This document shows positions 33,782 through 43,803 of a stretch of DNA of 64,000 nt, piece by piece. The notes below the pieces were generated by a model. It made no database searches. It had not been told where the DNA came from and saw nothing but the letters and a program-made list of their open reading frames with translations. A program made the position numbers and the translations under genes. This DNA is from CAVUOA01 sp963742955 (lineage in GTDB: Bacteria; Bacteroidota; Ignavibacteria; Tepidaquicellales; OLB5). Location: positions 124,001-188,000 of the forward strand of contig CAVUOA010000008.1 of the NCBI GenBank assembly GCA_963742955.1, written 5' to 3'. Numbering within the stretch: position 1 is the first letter of the stretch; every line of letters starts with the position of its first letter.

Positions 33782-35252
33782 CTTGCTTTCCTATGTTTCT
33801 ATTTGTTTCTATTACGTGTTTTATTGAAAGGAATGCCACAAGTCCGAACCCGAACGCAAACATGAGCTGAAAAGGCAGAGCAGAAATCTGAAGCGTGATA
33901 ACTGAAATCACAACCCCGATAAAGCTGTAGATAGCTATTAGCGATTCCAGTATAACAGAAAAACTAACTTTTTTCTTGTGAACATATTTTTTATCTGCCC
34001 ACGAATCTTTTTTATCTACAATGAGATACTTAGGCGTTCTTACAAATTCTGTTTTCTTGTTGAACAACGCCTGGAACACAGCCTTAGTATTATTAATTGC
34101 AAAACCCATGCTTCCTGCCATAAATACCGGGAACAGCAAAATTCGCTTTCTCCAGTCCGCATATACATCTTTCTGCGAGTACAGGTAAAACAAAAATGAG
34201 GCTATAAAAGCAAGCACAAATATTGACATAAAAGTAAAATATGCATCGTATAATCCGGTGTTCTTAATCAGAATAATCGGTGTGTTTAAAAGGCATGCGA
34301 TTAATATAAATGGGAAAACAATATTGTTAGTCAGATGATATGTCGAAATAATTTTATGCTTAAGCGGAAATTTTGATTTCCAGACTCGCGGCAGAATTTT
34401 CTTGCAGGTTTCTATTGAGCCCTTTGTCCACCTGAACTGCTGAGATTTAACCGAATTAATTTCAGAAGGAACTTCAGCGGGTGTTGTGAAATCGGTTAAA
34501 TATTTGAATTTCCAGCCCTTTAGCTGGGCTCTGTATGAAAGGTCAAGGTCTTCTGTCAGAGTATCTGCTTCCCAGTTTCCGGCGTCAAGAATACATTCTT
34601 TTCTCCAGATACCGCTTGTCCCGTTGAAGTTTATAAAGTAGTCGGCTTTATTTCTTGCCTGCTGTTCCATAACGAAATGACCATCCAGTGAAAGAGCAAC
34701 AACCTGTGTAATAAGCGAATAGGTTCTGTTAATGTGCTCCCATCTTGTTTGCACCATGCCGATTTTGGGGTTCTTGAAAAAAGGAAGAACGATTTTAAGA
34801 AAATTTTTCTTAGGAATAAAATCTGCATCAAATATGGCTACAAACTCCCCTTTTGAAGTAACCAATCCTTCTTTTAAAGCACCTGCTTTGAAGCCTGACC
34901 TGTTATCTCTGTGAACATGTTCTATATCAAAACCTTTCAATTTATAATCTTTAACGATATCCGAAACAATTTGAATTGTTTCATCGGTGGAATCGTCCAG
35001 TACCTGAATTTCAAGCTTGTCAATAGGGTAATCTATCTCGCAGATTGATTTAATCAGCCTCTCTACAACATACATTTCGTTAAAAACCGGAAGCTGTATT
35101 GTTACATTTGGGTATTCTTTCAGTTCACCGCTCAGGTCATCCCTTTTATCTCTGAACTTCAGGTAATAATACACCATAATAAAACCGTGTGAACCAAATG
35201 TAAACAAGATAAGCAATGAGCCGATATAAGTAAACAGTATAGCTTTTTCCAA
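33774..35252 (-). CDS. Membrane family 2 glycosyltransferase, cellulose synthase-like
   Basis: A 492-aa inner-membrane enzyme. An N-terminal helix precedes a cytosolic GT-A domain with the processive motifs DDSTD, DADF, TEDLDLSYRAQLKGW and QQFRW (the Q/RxxRW signature), then four more transmembrane helices. This combination is typical of processive beta-glycan synthases (CESA/CslA-like mannan or glucan synthases). The exact polymer cannot be told. No PilZ domain or BcsB partner is present. It is coupled to a TPR gene and lies downstream of lptE, which fits a surface or envelope polysaccharide. Confidence 0.9.
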   Translation of the reverse strand: MEKAILFTYIGSLLILFTFGSHGFIMVYYYLKFRDKRDDLSGELKEYPNVTIQLPVFNEMYVVERLIKSICEIDYPIDKLEIQVLDDSTDETIQIVSDIVKDYKLKGFDIEHVHRDNRSGFKAGALKEGLVTSKGEFVAIFDADFIPKKNFLKIVLPFFKNPKIGMVQTRWEHINRTYSLITQVVALSLDGHFVMEQQARNKADYFINFNGTSGIWRKECILDAGNWEADTLTEDLDLSYRAQLKGWKFKYLTDFTTPAEVPSEINSVKSQQFRWTKGSIETCKKILPRVWKSKFPLKHKIISTYHLTNNIVFPFILIACLLNTPIILIKNTGLYDAYFTFMSIFVLAFIASFLFYLYSQKDVYADWRKRILLFPVFMAGSMGFAINNTKAVFQALFNKKTEFVRTPKYLIVDKKDSWADKKYVHKKKVSFSVILESLIAIYSFIGVVISVITLQISALPFQLMFAFGFGLVAFLSIKHVIETNRNIGKQVG

Positions 35253-35276
35253 TTTATTTCAAATAATTTTAAATTC

Positions 35277-35804
35277 TTACCAGTTAGAAATTACCTCAAG
35301 CAGTATATCATCGGTAATTTTATCTTCAGCAGAGGTGATACCAGCATCGCGCTGTGAAAAACCTCCGCTTGAGCTTTCATACTCGCCCCAGTTCGAAAAA
35401 TCCTTTGTCCAGATATTCTTCTGTTTCCGAAGGTTTGTAAACTCAACAGATACATTAAGTGTAATTTTTCTTTTTGATACCTGTTCCCCCCCGGATACAA
35501 CCAGCGCTTCATCCTGAACACTTTTTATCGTACATGTCAACATCCCGTCAGCATCGGTTTTATCAGCATACTCAAGAGTATTATCTTTAATGAACTTATT
35601 TTTCAGCAGTAAAGTCATATCTTCGGCTAAGTTTGCCGAACCAAAACCGCTTGCATCTTTAAAAGTAGGGATGAAAATGGTTTTAATTCCCTCAGGAGGA
35701 GATGCCCCCTTAAAACTGTAGTTACATGAACTGAAAAATACTAATATCAGCAAAAGTTTTATAATCAGAAACGGATAAATATATCTGTTATTAATCTTTA
35801 TCAT
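35277..35804 (-). CDS. lptE: LptE-family LPS assembly lipoprotein
   Basis: A 175-aa outer-membrane lipoprotein with signal peptide and lipobox (LVFFSSC, Cys about residue 27). The body fits the LptE/LPS-assembly family of Bacteroidota: IKTIFIPTFKDASGFGSAN near the start, the conserved LTCTIKSVQDEAL and ITLNVSVEFTN strands, and a C-terminal TSAEDKITDDIL helix. LptE plugs the LptD barrel and helps insert LPS. lptD is not in the window. Its start overlaps the sigma-54 regulator by 14 bp. Confidence 0.87.
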   Translation of the reverse strand: MIKINNRYIYPFLIIKLLLILVFFSSCNYSFKGASPPEGIKTIFIPTFKDASGFGSANLAEDMTLLLKNKFIKDNTLEYADKTDADGMLTCTIKSVQDEALVVSGGEQVSKRKITLNVSVEFTNLRKQKNIWTKDFSNWGEYESSSGGFSQRDAGITSAEDKITDDILLEVISNW

Positions 35805-36921
35805 TTTTCAACCCGTACTCTTTATATTTTCTGTATAGTGTTCTGTTGCTTAATTTCAGCCTGTTCGCAATTCGCGCAACGTTTCCGTTATATTTATTCC
35901 AGAAATAGGTTAAAAGCTCCTGCTCAAAATCCTCATATGTTAATTCATCAATTTTTTCTTTCGGAACGAAGAATCCGCCCTGATGACCGTTGCCAGAGCT
36001 TCCCGAATCAATATTTTCAAGATGCTGTTTAATATCCATAATATCTGTTTTCAGCTCATATAGCGCCCTGAATAAAATCTGCCTTTCATCCCGCAAATTA
36101 TAATTGGGAAGCAGCGCCGGAAGTGATGATATACCCTGCCCGGGAAGGTTAAGCTGCCTTATTATATCTTCACGGCTTATTGTATTCTCGGGATTGAGTG
36201 TAATTATACTTTCCACAAAATTTTTTAATTGTCTTATATTACCCGGCCAGTTGTAATTTACAATAAAATCAATTCCATCGGCAGATATACCTTTAAATTG
36301 AATATGATTTCTTTCACAGAATTGTTTTACAAAATAATCGAATAACGGTTTTATATCCTCCTTACGTTCGCGCAGGGGAGGAATGTAAATATTTATAGAA
36401 CGGAGCCTGTAGTATAAATCTTCACGGAAAGCGTTAATAGATATTTGATGTTCGAGATTCTTATTTGTTGCAGCAATCACCCTTACATTAACGTGCTCAG
36501 CCTTAGAGCCTCCAACCTTCATATATTCACCGTTTTCGAGTATTCTAAGAAATTTTACCTGTGTCTGGAGCGGTAATTCCCCTATTTCATCAAGAAAAAT
36601 CGTTCCGCCGTCTGCAGCTTCAAAATACCCTTTGCGTGAATCTGTTGCTCCGGTAAAGGAACCCTTTTCATGACCGAACAATTCACTTTCGATTATTCCT
36701 TCTGGAATTGCACCGCAGTTTACGGTGATAAACGGACGGTTGTTTCTTTTACTGTTAGAGTGTATCAGTTTCGCAACAACTTCTTTTCCTACACCGCTTT
36801 CGCCTGTAATTAAAACAGTTACATCGGTAGGGGCAACCTGTTTTATAATCTGCCTCAACTCGGCAATCGGGACCGAACTGCCCATTAAATCAATGCTGCC
36901 GTTTTCAGGTAAATTATTCAC
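35791..36921 (-). CDS. Sigma-54-dependent transcriptional activator without receiver domain
   Basis: AAA+ enhancer-binding protein. Walker A is GESGVGKE, the sigma-54 contact loop is GSFTGA, and Walker B is GGTIFLDEIGE. A Fis-type HTH closes the C-terminus (NGNVARIANRLKLSNRTLYRKY). There is no N-terminal receiver or GAF domain, so control must come from a partner or from expression level. I start at GTG 36921, 22 bp after miaB; an upstream ATG at 36990 would overlap miaB by 47 bp. Its position directly ahead of lptE suggests it governs envelope genes; this is inference. Confidence 0.9.
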   Translation of the reverse strand: MNNLPENGSIDLMGSSVPIAELRQIIKQVAPTDVTVLITGESGVGKEVVAKLIHSNSKRNNRPFITVNCGAIPEGIIESELFGHEKGSFTGATDSRKGYFEAADGGTIFLDEIGELPLQTQVKFLRILENGEYMKVGGSKAEHVNVRVIAATNKNLEHQISINAFREDLYYRLRSINIYIPPLRERKEDIKPLFDYFVKQFCERNHIQFKGISADGIDFIVNYNWPGNIRQLKNFVESIITLNPENTISREDIIRQLNLPGQGISSLPALLPNYNLRDERQILFRALYELKTDIMDIKQHLENIDSGSSGNGHQGGFFVPKEKIDELTYEDFEQELLTYFWNKYNGNVARIANRLKLSNRTLYRKYKEYGLKNDKD

Positions 36922-36943
36922 TCTGGGTGTTAAAGAATTAATT

Positions 36944-38311
36944 CTAATGTAATATCTCGCCAAACAATGTTGCGGAATTAGCTTTTGCAATTCTCACAAC
37001 TACCTTCTCACCAATGCTTGTTCCGTTTTTCGGAATGATAACGGATTTGTTGCAGTCTGTTCTGCCTGAGAGCATTTTATCAGATTTTTTACTTAACGAA
37101 TCAATTAAAACTTCATAATCAAAACCAACCATTTTGGAATTTTGAGCAAATGATATTTGCCGCTGCAGCTCTACAATTTCCATAAGTCTTTCGGATTTGG
37201 TTTGTTCATCGACATCATCTATCATACGGAATGCTATTGTTTTTTCTCTTGCAGAATATTTAAACATATACGCGCCGTCATATTTCACTTCATTCATTAT
37301 GGCAAGTGTCATTTTGTGGTCTTCTTCTGTTTCAGTCGGGAACCCTGATATGATATCAGTCGAAAGAGCAACATTTGGCATTATTTTCCTTGCTTTTTCT
37401 ATCAATGACATATAATGCTCAACAGTATAACTTCTTTTCATTAACTCAAGGATTCTGTTAGAACCGGATTGCACGGGTAAATGGATATATTTACAAAGGT
37501 TATCGTATTCGGCAATTGTTTCCAGCAATTTATCAGATAAATCCTGAGGATGTGAAGTAGTAAACCTGATTCGCATTCCGGGTACAGCTTTAGCGCATGA
37601 AGCAAGAAGGTCAGAAAAGTCATTATCCCCGCTTTTATATGAGTTAACATTTTGACCGAGAAGCGTTACCTCTTTAAAGCCTTCATCCCAAAGCTGTTTC
37701 ATTTCATTAACAACTCCTTCAAGATTCCGGCTTCTTTCTCTTCCCCTTGTGTGCGGAACAACACAGAAACTGCAGAACTTGTCACACCCGCGCATTACAG
37801 CGAGCCATGCGCTTATGCCTTCTTTCCTTAACGGAACAATATCATCATACGTCTCAACACGGGAAAGCCTGACTGCAACACCTTTTTCACCCCTCTCACT
37901 CAGGTTTTCAATCAGGTAAGGAAGTTTTCTGTATTCATCAGGTCCGACTATTAAATCAACAAGACGGGTTTTCCCAATTAAGTCCTGTTTAACTCTTTCA
38001 GCCATACAGCCGATAATTCCCACAACAAGACCGGGATTTGAACGCTTATATTTCTTTATTTCCGTAAGTCTCTGGTATACTTTTGCTTCGGCGTGTTCTC
38101 TTATGCTGCACGTATTGATAAGAATTACATTTGAATCGTCAATGTTTTCAGTCGTATAATACCCGTACCTGTTCATTATGCCGTTTACTATTTCTGTATC
38201 GGCAAAGTTCATCTGGCAGCCGTATGTTTCCACATACAGCTTTCGTTCAGCGTTTCGGGGCTCTTTTTTTTGAAGAGATTCAATGGGTATGTAAGTCTTA
38301 TTCAATGCCAT
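36944..38311 (-). CDS. miaB: tRNA-2-methylthio-N6-dimethylallyladenosine synthase
   Basis: Radical SAM methylthiotransferase that adds the 2-methylthio group to i6A37 of tRNAs. The N-terminal UPF0004 domain starts VETYGCQMNFADTE with the first of three cluster Cys. The radical SAM motif is CDKFCSFC, and a TRAM domain follows at the C-terminus (VLIDSLSKKSDKMLSGRTD). The long upstream extension to 38476 has no resemblance to the family, so I start at the ATG at 38311 (MALNKTYIP), giving 455 aa. Confidence 0.94.
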   Translation of the reverse strand: MALNKTYIPIESLQKKEPRNAERKLYVETYGCQMNFADTEIVNGIMNRYGYYTTENIDDSNVILINTCSIREHAEAKVYQRLTEIKKYKRSNPGLVVGIIGCMAERVKQDLIGKTRLVDLIVGPDEYRKLPYLIENLSERGEKGVAVRLSRVETYDDIVPLRKEGISAWLAVMRGCDKFCSFCVVPHTRGRERSRNLEGVVNEMKQLWDEGFKEVTLLGQNVNSYKSGDNDFSDLLASCAKAVPGMRIRFTTSHPQDLSDKLLETIAEYDNLCKYIHLPVQSGSNRILELMKRSYTVEHYMSLIEKARKIMPNVALSTDIISGFPTETEEDHKMTLAIMNEVKYDGAYMFKYSAREKTIAFRMIDDVDEQTKSERLMEIVELQRQISFAQNSKMVGFDYEVLIDSLSKKSDKMLSGRTDCNKSVIIPKNGTSIGEKVVVRIAKANSATLFGEILH

Positions 38312-38438
38312 AGATTTTGAGGTGCGGGCTCTTGTAAATTTAAACTCACCTTCTCCGCAAACCGGCGGATTTATGTAAATTCGTACTTCCATCCAAACCA
38401 TGTCTGCAGGCTTATTAAACTCAAATTGATGATGATTA

Positions 38439-38760
38439 TTATATCTGTGTTTCGTCTTCCGCATTGTACAATTCAATATTAGACGAATCCGGGGTATTGT
38501 AATAAACCCTTATATATGAACCATCGCTGTTGGTCAAACCGTCAAATTCAACTTTAACTTTTGAATATCCTGCCAGCGCCAGAGTGTCAACAAAGAACCT
38601 TCTTGTATCTGAATAGCAGCCGTTAACGACAGCGCTATCGACCAATCCCGCCCTGTCATAAATTACAACCCCGGTATTAGAAGGCGGCGCAACAGCGACT
38701 ATTATTACACGAACTGACAATTAACAAAAGAAAAAATATGAGAAAAACAGGTTTCTTCAA
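38439..38760 (-). CDS. Small lipoprotein, reading frame interrupted
   Basis: A minus-strand TTG at 38760, just after the dxs stop, opens MKKPVFLIFFLLLIVSSCNN, a classic lipoprotein signal with lipobox VSSC. That frame stops after SRCCAAF. The next frame continues coherently as VAPPSNTGVVIYDRAG through FDGLTNSDGSYIRVYY to the stop at 38439. The span of 322 nt is one base longer than a multiple of three, so removing one base near 38690-38700 restores a 106-aa lipoprotein of unknown function. It is located between dxs and miaB in the same run. Confidence 0.6.
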
Positions 38761-38762
38761 TA

Positions 38763-40674
38763 TTATTCAGCATGTATATTTTCTTTAGAAAGCAGGAATT
38801 CTCTAATTATCGATGCCAGTCCTTTGCCGTCCATCTTAAGCTCTTCATACAACTCGTTTGGAGTACCATGGTCAATAAACCTATCGGGCAAACCATGAAC
38901 AATCAGCTTAACATCATTAATATTATTCTGATTCATGAATTCGAGTACTGCCGAGCCAAATCCCCCGGTTATCACATTATCTTCAATAGTTAATACTTTT
39001 TTATGGCGTGCAAACACATCCTTCAGTAAATGCGCCGTCAAGAGGTTTTACAAATCTGGCGTTAACAACTTCAACATCAATATTATCTTCGGCAAGAATT
39101 TTTCTTGCTTTCATTGCCATATCTACCATGTTTCCAACTGCAAGTATAGCAATGTCATTGCCTTTTTCAACTATTTCGCCTTTACCGATTTCCATTTTTT
39201 CAAAGGGCTTTATTTCTAATCCCAATCCGTTCCCTCTCGGGTAGCTGATTGCAATTGGACCCTTTTTATAGAAAGTTGCCGTATAGAGCATATTTCTTAA
39301 CTCAATTTCGTCTTTTGGAGCCATTATAACCGATGTCTGAATGCATCTGAAATAACTTAAATCAAGTGAGCCATGATGAGTGGGACCATCTGCTCCAACA
39401 AGTCCTGCTCTATCCATAACAAATATTACAGGTAATTTTTGAATTGCAACATCATGTACAATCTGGTCAAATGCGCGCTGGAGGAATGTTGAGTATATTG
39501 CTACTACAGGAGTAAATCCTTCAGTTGCCATACCTGCCGCAAAAGTAACAGCATGCTGTTCGGCAATACCAACATCAAAAAATCTTTGGGGCATTGCTTT
39601 TTGCAATATGTCAAGTCCTGTACCATCAGGCATTGCAGCTGTAATACCGACTACCTTATCATTCTCTTTGCAAATCTCTACTATTGCCTGTCCGAATACT
39701 TTTGTATATGAAGGGGGACCACCTTCTTTTTTCGGTGTCAAGCCTGTAAGCTTATCCCAAGGTGTTGAAGCATGGAATTTCTGATAGTGGTTTTTAGCCG
39801 GTTCATATCCTTTGCCTTTTTCTGTAATGACATGTAAAAGAATCGGACCGCCGAGGTCTCTTATTTCCTCAAGTATTTTAACTACGTTAATAATATTATG
39901 TCCGTTAACAGGACCAAAGTACCTGAATCCAAGAGCTTCAAACAACATTCCGGGCGTAATTATGCCTTTTATACTGCCTTCGACTTTTGAAGCCATGTAT
40001 CTAACTCTATCACCAAACTTCTTATCAAGCTTGCCGGTTGCTTTCCAAACGTAATCTCTGAATTTATTATATGATGGGTTTGCAAGAAATTCATTAAAAT
40101 AATTATGCAAAGCCCACACATTCGGGGCAATTGACATTTTATTGTCATTTAAAACAACAATTATATCCTTTTTGAGCAATCCGATATTGTTCATTGCCTC
40201 ATAAGCCATTCCGCCTGTCATTGAGCCGTCACCGATAACGCCTACAACTTTAAATTTCTTATTCTGAAAATCTCTTGCAGTTGCAATACCTAGGGCAGCA
40301 GATAACGAAGTGCTTGCATGTCCTGCGCCGAATGCATCATATTCGCTTTCGGTGCGTTTCAGGAACCCGCTGATACCGCCTTTTTGCCTGATGGTTTTGA
40401 GCTGCTCTCTTCTGCCCGTGAGAATTTTGTGAATATATCCCTGGTGACCTACGTCCCATATAATTTTATCTGTAGGAGTATCAAAAACATAATGCAATGC
40501 TACAGTTAGCTCTGCAACCCCTAGAGATGCGCCCAAATGCCCTCCGATTTTAGAAATAGTATCAACCAGGTAATCTCTGATTTCATCAACTAAATCTTTT
40601 AGCTCGTTTAGATTAAGTTTTTTTAAGTCTGCGGGAGAATCTATCCCGTCAAGATATTTATACTGGGTTTCCAT
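38763..40674 (-). CDS. dxs: 1-deoxy-D-xylulose-5-phosphate synthase, reading frame interrupted
   Basis: Thiamine-dependent first enzyme of the MEP isoprenoid pathway. Visible are GHQGYIHKILTGR, the TPP motif GDGSMTGGMAYEAMN, and DRAGLVGADGPTHHG in the pyrimidine-binding domain. The first frame ends early at 39001 (FVKPLDGAFTEG...). The rest of the transketolase C domain is in another frame (HLLKDVFARHKKVLTIEDNV to AE at 38763). Removing one G from GACGGCGCA near 39040 gives VKPLDAHLLKDVFARH and a normal 636-aa Dxs. Because dxs is usually essential and the parts are well conserved, a consensus error is likelier than a pseudogene. Confidence 0.88.
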
Positions 40675-40686
40675 AAAAAGAATATT

Positions 40687-40923
40687 TTATTTAAAATCTT
40701 TAATTTCAGGAACGCCTTTGAGCGTCTTGTTAATTTCTTTGATTCTAAGTTCCGCATTATTAAGTTTATCGTAGCAAAATTTGGTTAATGTCAATCCTTC
40801 TTCGTACAACTTGATTGTTTCTTCAAGAGTTACATCTTCATCTTCGAGCTTTTCAAGAATTTTCTCTAACCTTGAAAAATTCTCTTCGAATGATTTTTCT
40901 GTTTTCTTCGGTTTGGCACTCAT
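40687..40923 (-). CDS. xseB: Exodeoxyribonuclease VII small subunit
   Basis: The 78-aa partner of XseA, with the family pattern SFEENFSRLEKILEKLEDED then TLEETIKLYEEGL and a C-terminal coiled coil. I start at the ATG at 40923 (MSAKPKK), one base after the xseA stop; the upstream Met at 40959 lies within xseA and is less likely. Confidence 0.92.
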   Translation of the reverse strand: MSAKPKKTEKSFEENFSRLEKILEKLEDEDVTLEETIKLYEEGLTLTKFCYDKLNNAELRIKEINKTLKGVPEIKDFK

Positions 40924-40924
40924 T

Positions 40925-42178
40925 TTACTTTGTAATTCTTGCGCTTTTCTTGTTATCAAAAAATTCGATTTCTACAGCATCGTTTTTTTTAATCTGTGAT
41001 GCCCTGGTTACAATTTTGACTTCCTGTGACGTATCTTCTTCAAACAAATCGAGGTCACCCTTTTTCCTGTGTATTAATGCGTATCCCTTTTTTAAATTAT
41101 TCTGCGGACTCACATGATGCAATGTCTGTTTATATTGCCTTATTGAATTTTTAATACCGCTAATTTTGCTATTGGTAATATTTGTCAATAATCTTGACAA
41201 TTCGTCAAGGCGTTGATAAAACCCATCTACTAAATCCTTAGGACGGTTGAAATAGTAATTACTTTCAACTTCCTTTAAAGATTTCTTTAATAAATATAGC
41301 TTATTTTCAGCAAAATTACTACAAAAATATGAAAATTTGCGAAGATTTTCAAATAATTCATTTATATCCGGTGTAACCAGTTCAGCAGCTGCTGAGGGTG
41401 TTGGAGCCCTCAAATCTGACACAAAATCACAAATAGTAAAATCAACTTCATGTCCAACAGCACTAACTACAGGAATTTTGCAGTCAAATACAGAACGTGC
41501 AAGCTTTTCCTCATTAAAAGGCCATAAATCTTCAAGTGACCCCCCTCCGCGTGCTATAACAATAATATCAACCTTTTCAATCCTTCCGGATTTTGAGAGA
41601 TTTTCTACTAATTTTAATGCTTCAATTATGTTTTCATGAGCTCTTGCTCCCTGCACATTAACGGGGAATAAATATAATTTCAGCATCGGGTATCTTCGTT
41701 TAACCACGTTAACAAAATCATGTATTACGGCTCCGGTACGTGAAGTAAGTATAGCAATATTTTCAGGAAAGCGAGGTAATGGTTTTTTCAAATCCTCATC
41801 GAAGAGACCTTCCTCAAAAAGTTTTTGTTTAAGTTTCTCAAATCTTAATCTAAGCTCACCTGCGCCCTGGGGCATCAATTCCCAAACTTCAACCTGGTAT
41901 GACCCTCTTGCACCAAATACAGTAACTCGCCCTTTTATAACTACCTGCATACCATCTTCGGGAGTAAACAGAAGCGTCTGGTTCCGGGTCTTCCACATAA
42001 CAGCCTGCACCTGCGATGTATCGTCTTTCAGAGTGAAATAATAATGCCCTGATTGTGAATGAGCTTTAAAATTAGAAATTTCGCCTATAATATTAACAAA
42101 ACGAAAATTTTCTTCAACAAGCATTTTTACACGGGAGTTAAGCTCAGATACAGTTAATATGTTTTGAACAGGCTCCAT
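40925..42178 (-). CDS. xseA: Exodeoxyribonuclease VII large subunit
   Basis: A 417-aa nuclease subunit that degrades single-stranded DNA with XseB. It has an N-terminal OB fold (INIIGEISNFKAHSQSGHYYFTLKD-type strand pattern) and the catalytic domain with DIIVIARGGGSLEDLWPFN and PVVSAVGHEVDFTI. A coiled coil and a C-terminal strand segment NNLKKGYALIHR follow. Start ATG directly abuts the stop of the preceding Ig-like lipoprotein gene (TAA|ATG). Confidence 0.96.
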   Translation of the reverse strand: MEPVQNILTVSELNSRVKMLVEENFRFVNIIGEISNFKAHSQSGHYYFTLKDDTSQVQAVMWKTRNQTLLFTPEDGMQVVIKGRVTVFGARGSYQVEVWELMPQGAGELRLRFEKLKQKLFEEGLFDEDLKKPLPRFPENIAILTSRTGAVIHDFVNVVKRRYPMLKLYLFPVNVQGARAHENIIEALKLVENLSKSGRIEKVDIIVIARGGGSLEDLWPFNEEKLARSVFDCKIPVVSAVGHEVDFTICDFVSDLRAPTPSAAAELVTPDINELFENLRKFSYFCSNFAENKLYLLKKSLKEVESNYYFNRPKDLVDGFYQRLDELSRLLTNITNSKISGIKNSIRQYKQTLHHVSPQNNLKKGYALIHRKKGDLDLFEEDTSQEVKIVTRASQIKKNDAVEIEFFDNKKSARITK

Positions 42179-43615
42179 TTATTCTGAAAATCTTATAATT
42201 ACGTTTTCAATTGCCCATCCGCCTTTTACACTTATTTTCTGGGGATAAACATAAAACGGTTCTGAATATTGAAACGGGAAGGGACTGCCGTAATCGAATT
42301 CACTATTTTTATTCTTATCCAAAAATGAAAATAATGTATAATCGGCCTCAAAGACATTTTTATAATCAAATGAAGTGTCTGACGCTTCGAAAGTATATTT
42401 TACTTGCGGCTTTATATCCAATGAGCTTAGCTTAATTACTACCGGCAAGCTTTTTATATCATCTGCGGTTTTTATAGAACCTTTTATTTCGCCAAAAGAA
42501 TTTGATGAAACGGTTCTGAATTTAAGTTCATAATTATAAACAGAGTCTTTGCCTGTTACTATTTTAAATGAAGAACTATAATCCTTAGCGTAACCGAACT
42601 TATCCGGCGGAAATATTTCTACAAGTGAATCGTTCCTCCAGTTAAACACAACCCGTACGGAATTACCTGCTTCGTCCTTTAAAATAAAAGACTTTACAAA
42701 ATCTTCCCTTGAAGGTTTATGCTTGTTAAAAAAGAAAAAAATACTCTGGTCAGGTAATACACTACGTGAATCCTTTTCAATGGAAGTTGACACAATTCCC
42801 AGCGAGTCCGGGAAAAAATCGGTCAAGTTAACATCTGTATTAAGCTCAGTGGCTTTACTGATTTTCTTCATAAAAAAATTTAAACCAGTGACCACTGCTG
42901 AATCTTCCAAAGAAATATCCTCCGGCAAAACAGCATAGCTCTCTCTTTCGGATGTGTATAGAAGATTTCTGTCTTCATCTTCGATTGCAATAATTCTGTA
43001 TTTACCGGGTGAAAGATTTGTGAGGTCATATGTTCCGTCTTCTGAGGTTTCGGATATATAATCCGCAACATTTTTTGTAGGGTCATAAGCTGAATCATTC
43101 AATTCAAGCTTATACGCAAGTATTGAAACAGGTTTATCAGCTTTGTTAAACACTTTCCCAGAGATGGCGGCTTTATCGATTTTATTCCCGGTTGAAAAGG
43201 CAAAACTAATCGGTGAAGTTATAGCGTTTCCCCTAATATCGGTCAGGTTTGAATTAACGGTAATTACAAAAGTTTTGTTCGGGTCAATCTTCCATAAAGG
43301 TTTTTCAAATGAGATTTCAACCTCTTTACCGCTCCAATTATACGAAATATCACCTTTTACCGGAGGAGATATGTGAAATGCCTCCTGCAGGCTTCTTCTA
43401 TCAACATATTCATCAAACTCAAGAATAATGCTGTTTCCGCTAAAATTTAACGTATTCTTTGAAGGAGATTGAGAAACCAGCTTTGGTGGGGTTTTGTCTT
43501 CCTCGCCTCCGCCTGGGGGCTGCTGATTTGCACAGCCTTGAAATATTAAAAGAAGTCCGGTGAGGACAAAAACTGGTAAATAAATGGCTTTATTGATGTA
43601 TTTTATCACTTTCAA
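42179..43615 (-). CDS. Ig-like domain (Big_5/SbsA-type) lipoprotein
   Basis: A 478-aa outer-envelope lipoprotein: signal peptide with lipobox IFQGC (Cys about 28), a short Pro/Gly linker (ANQQPPGGGEEDKTPP), then an SbsA-like Ig domain (VSQSPSKNTLNF through ISFAFSTG). A carboxypeptidase-regulatory-like segment follows (AISGKVFNKADKPVSI, GTYDLTNLSPGKYRIIAIED), then further beta domains. The TPPGG linker and Big_5 start are common in Bacteroidota surface lipoproteins. TTG start at 43615. It is first in the run with xseA, xseB and dxs. Substrate or partner unknown. Confidence 0.85.
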   Translation of the reverse strand: MKVIKYINKAIYLPVFVLTGLLLIFQGCANQQPPGGGEEDKTPPKLVSQSPSKNTLNFSGNSIILEFDEYVDRRSLQEAFHISPPVKGDISYNWSGKEVEISFEKPLWKIDPNKTFVITVNSNLTDIRGNAITSPISFAFSTGNKIDKAAISGKVFNKADKPVSILAYKLELNDSAYDPTKNVADYISETSEDGTYDLTNLSPGKYRIIAIEDEDRNLLYTSERESYAVLPEDISLEDSAVVTGLNFFMKKISKATELNTDVNLTDFFPDSLGIVSTSIEKDSRSVLPDQSIFFFFNKHKPSREDFVKSFILKDEAGNSVRVVFNWRNDSLVEIFPPDKFGYAKDYSSSFKIVTGKDSVYNYELKFRTVSSNSFGEIKGSIKTADDIKSLPVVIKLSSLDIKPQVKYTFEASDTSFDYKNVFEADYTLFSFLDKNKNSEFDYGSPFPFQYSEPFYVYPQKISVKGGWAIENVIIRFSE

Positions 43616-43803
43616 TTCTTAAATATAACCATAAAATTACAACTATTTAAGAGAAATATAGCTCCCACACATTATCACCTATTCACGGTATTGTAAGCTC
43701 AGATTCAATCTACCATATTTACAGTAGCAAACTTAACTACAATAACAAAAATCAACAAAATTCAGTGTAGTTATACATGTTACTTAGAAGGTGGTAGAAG
43801 AAA

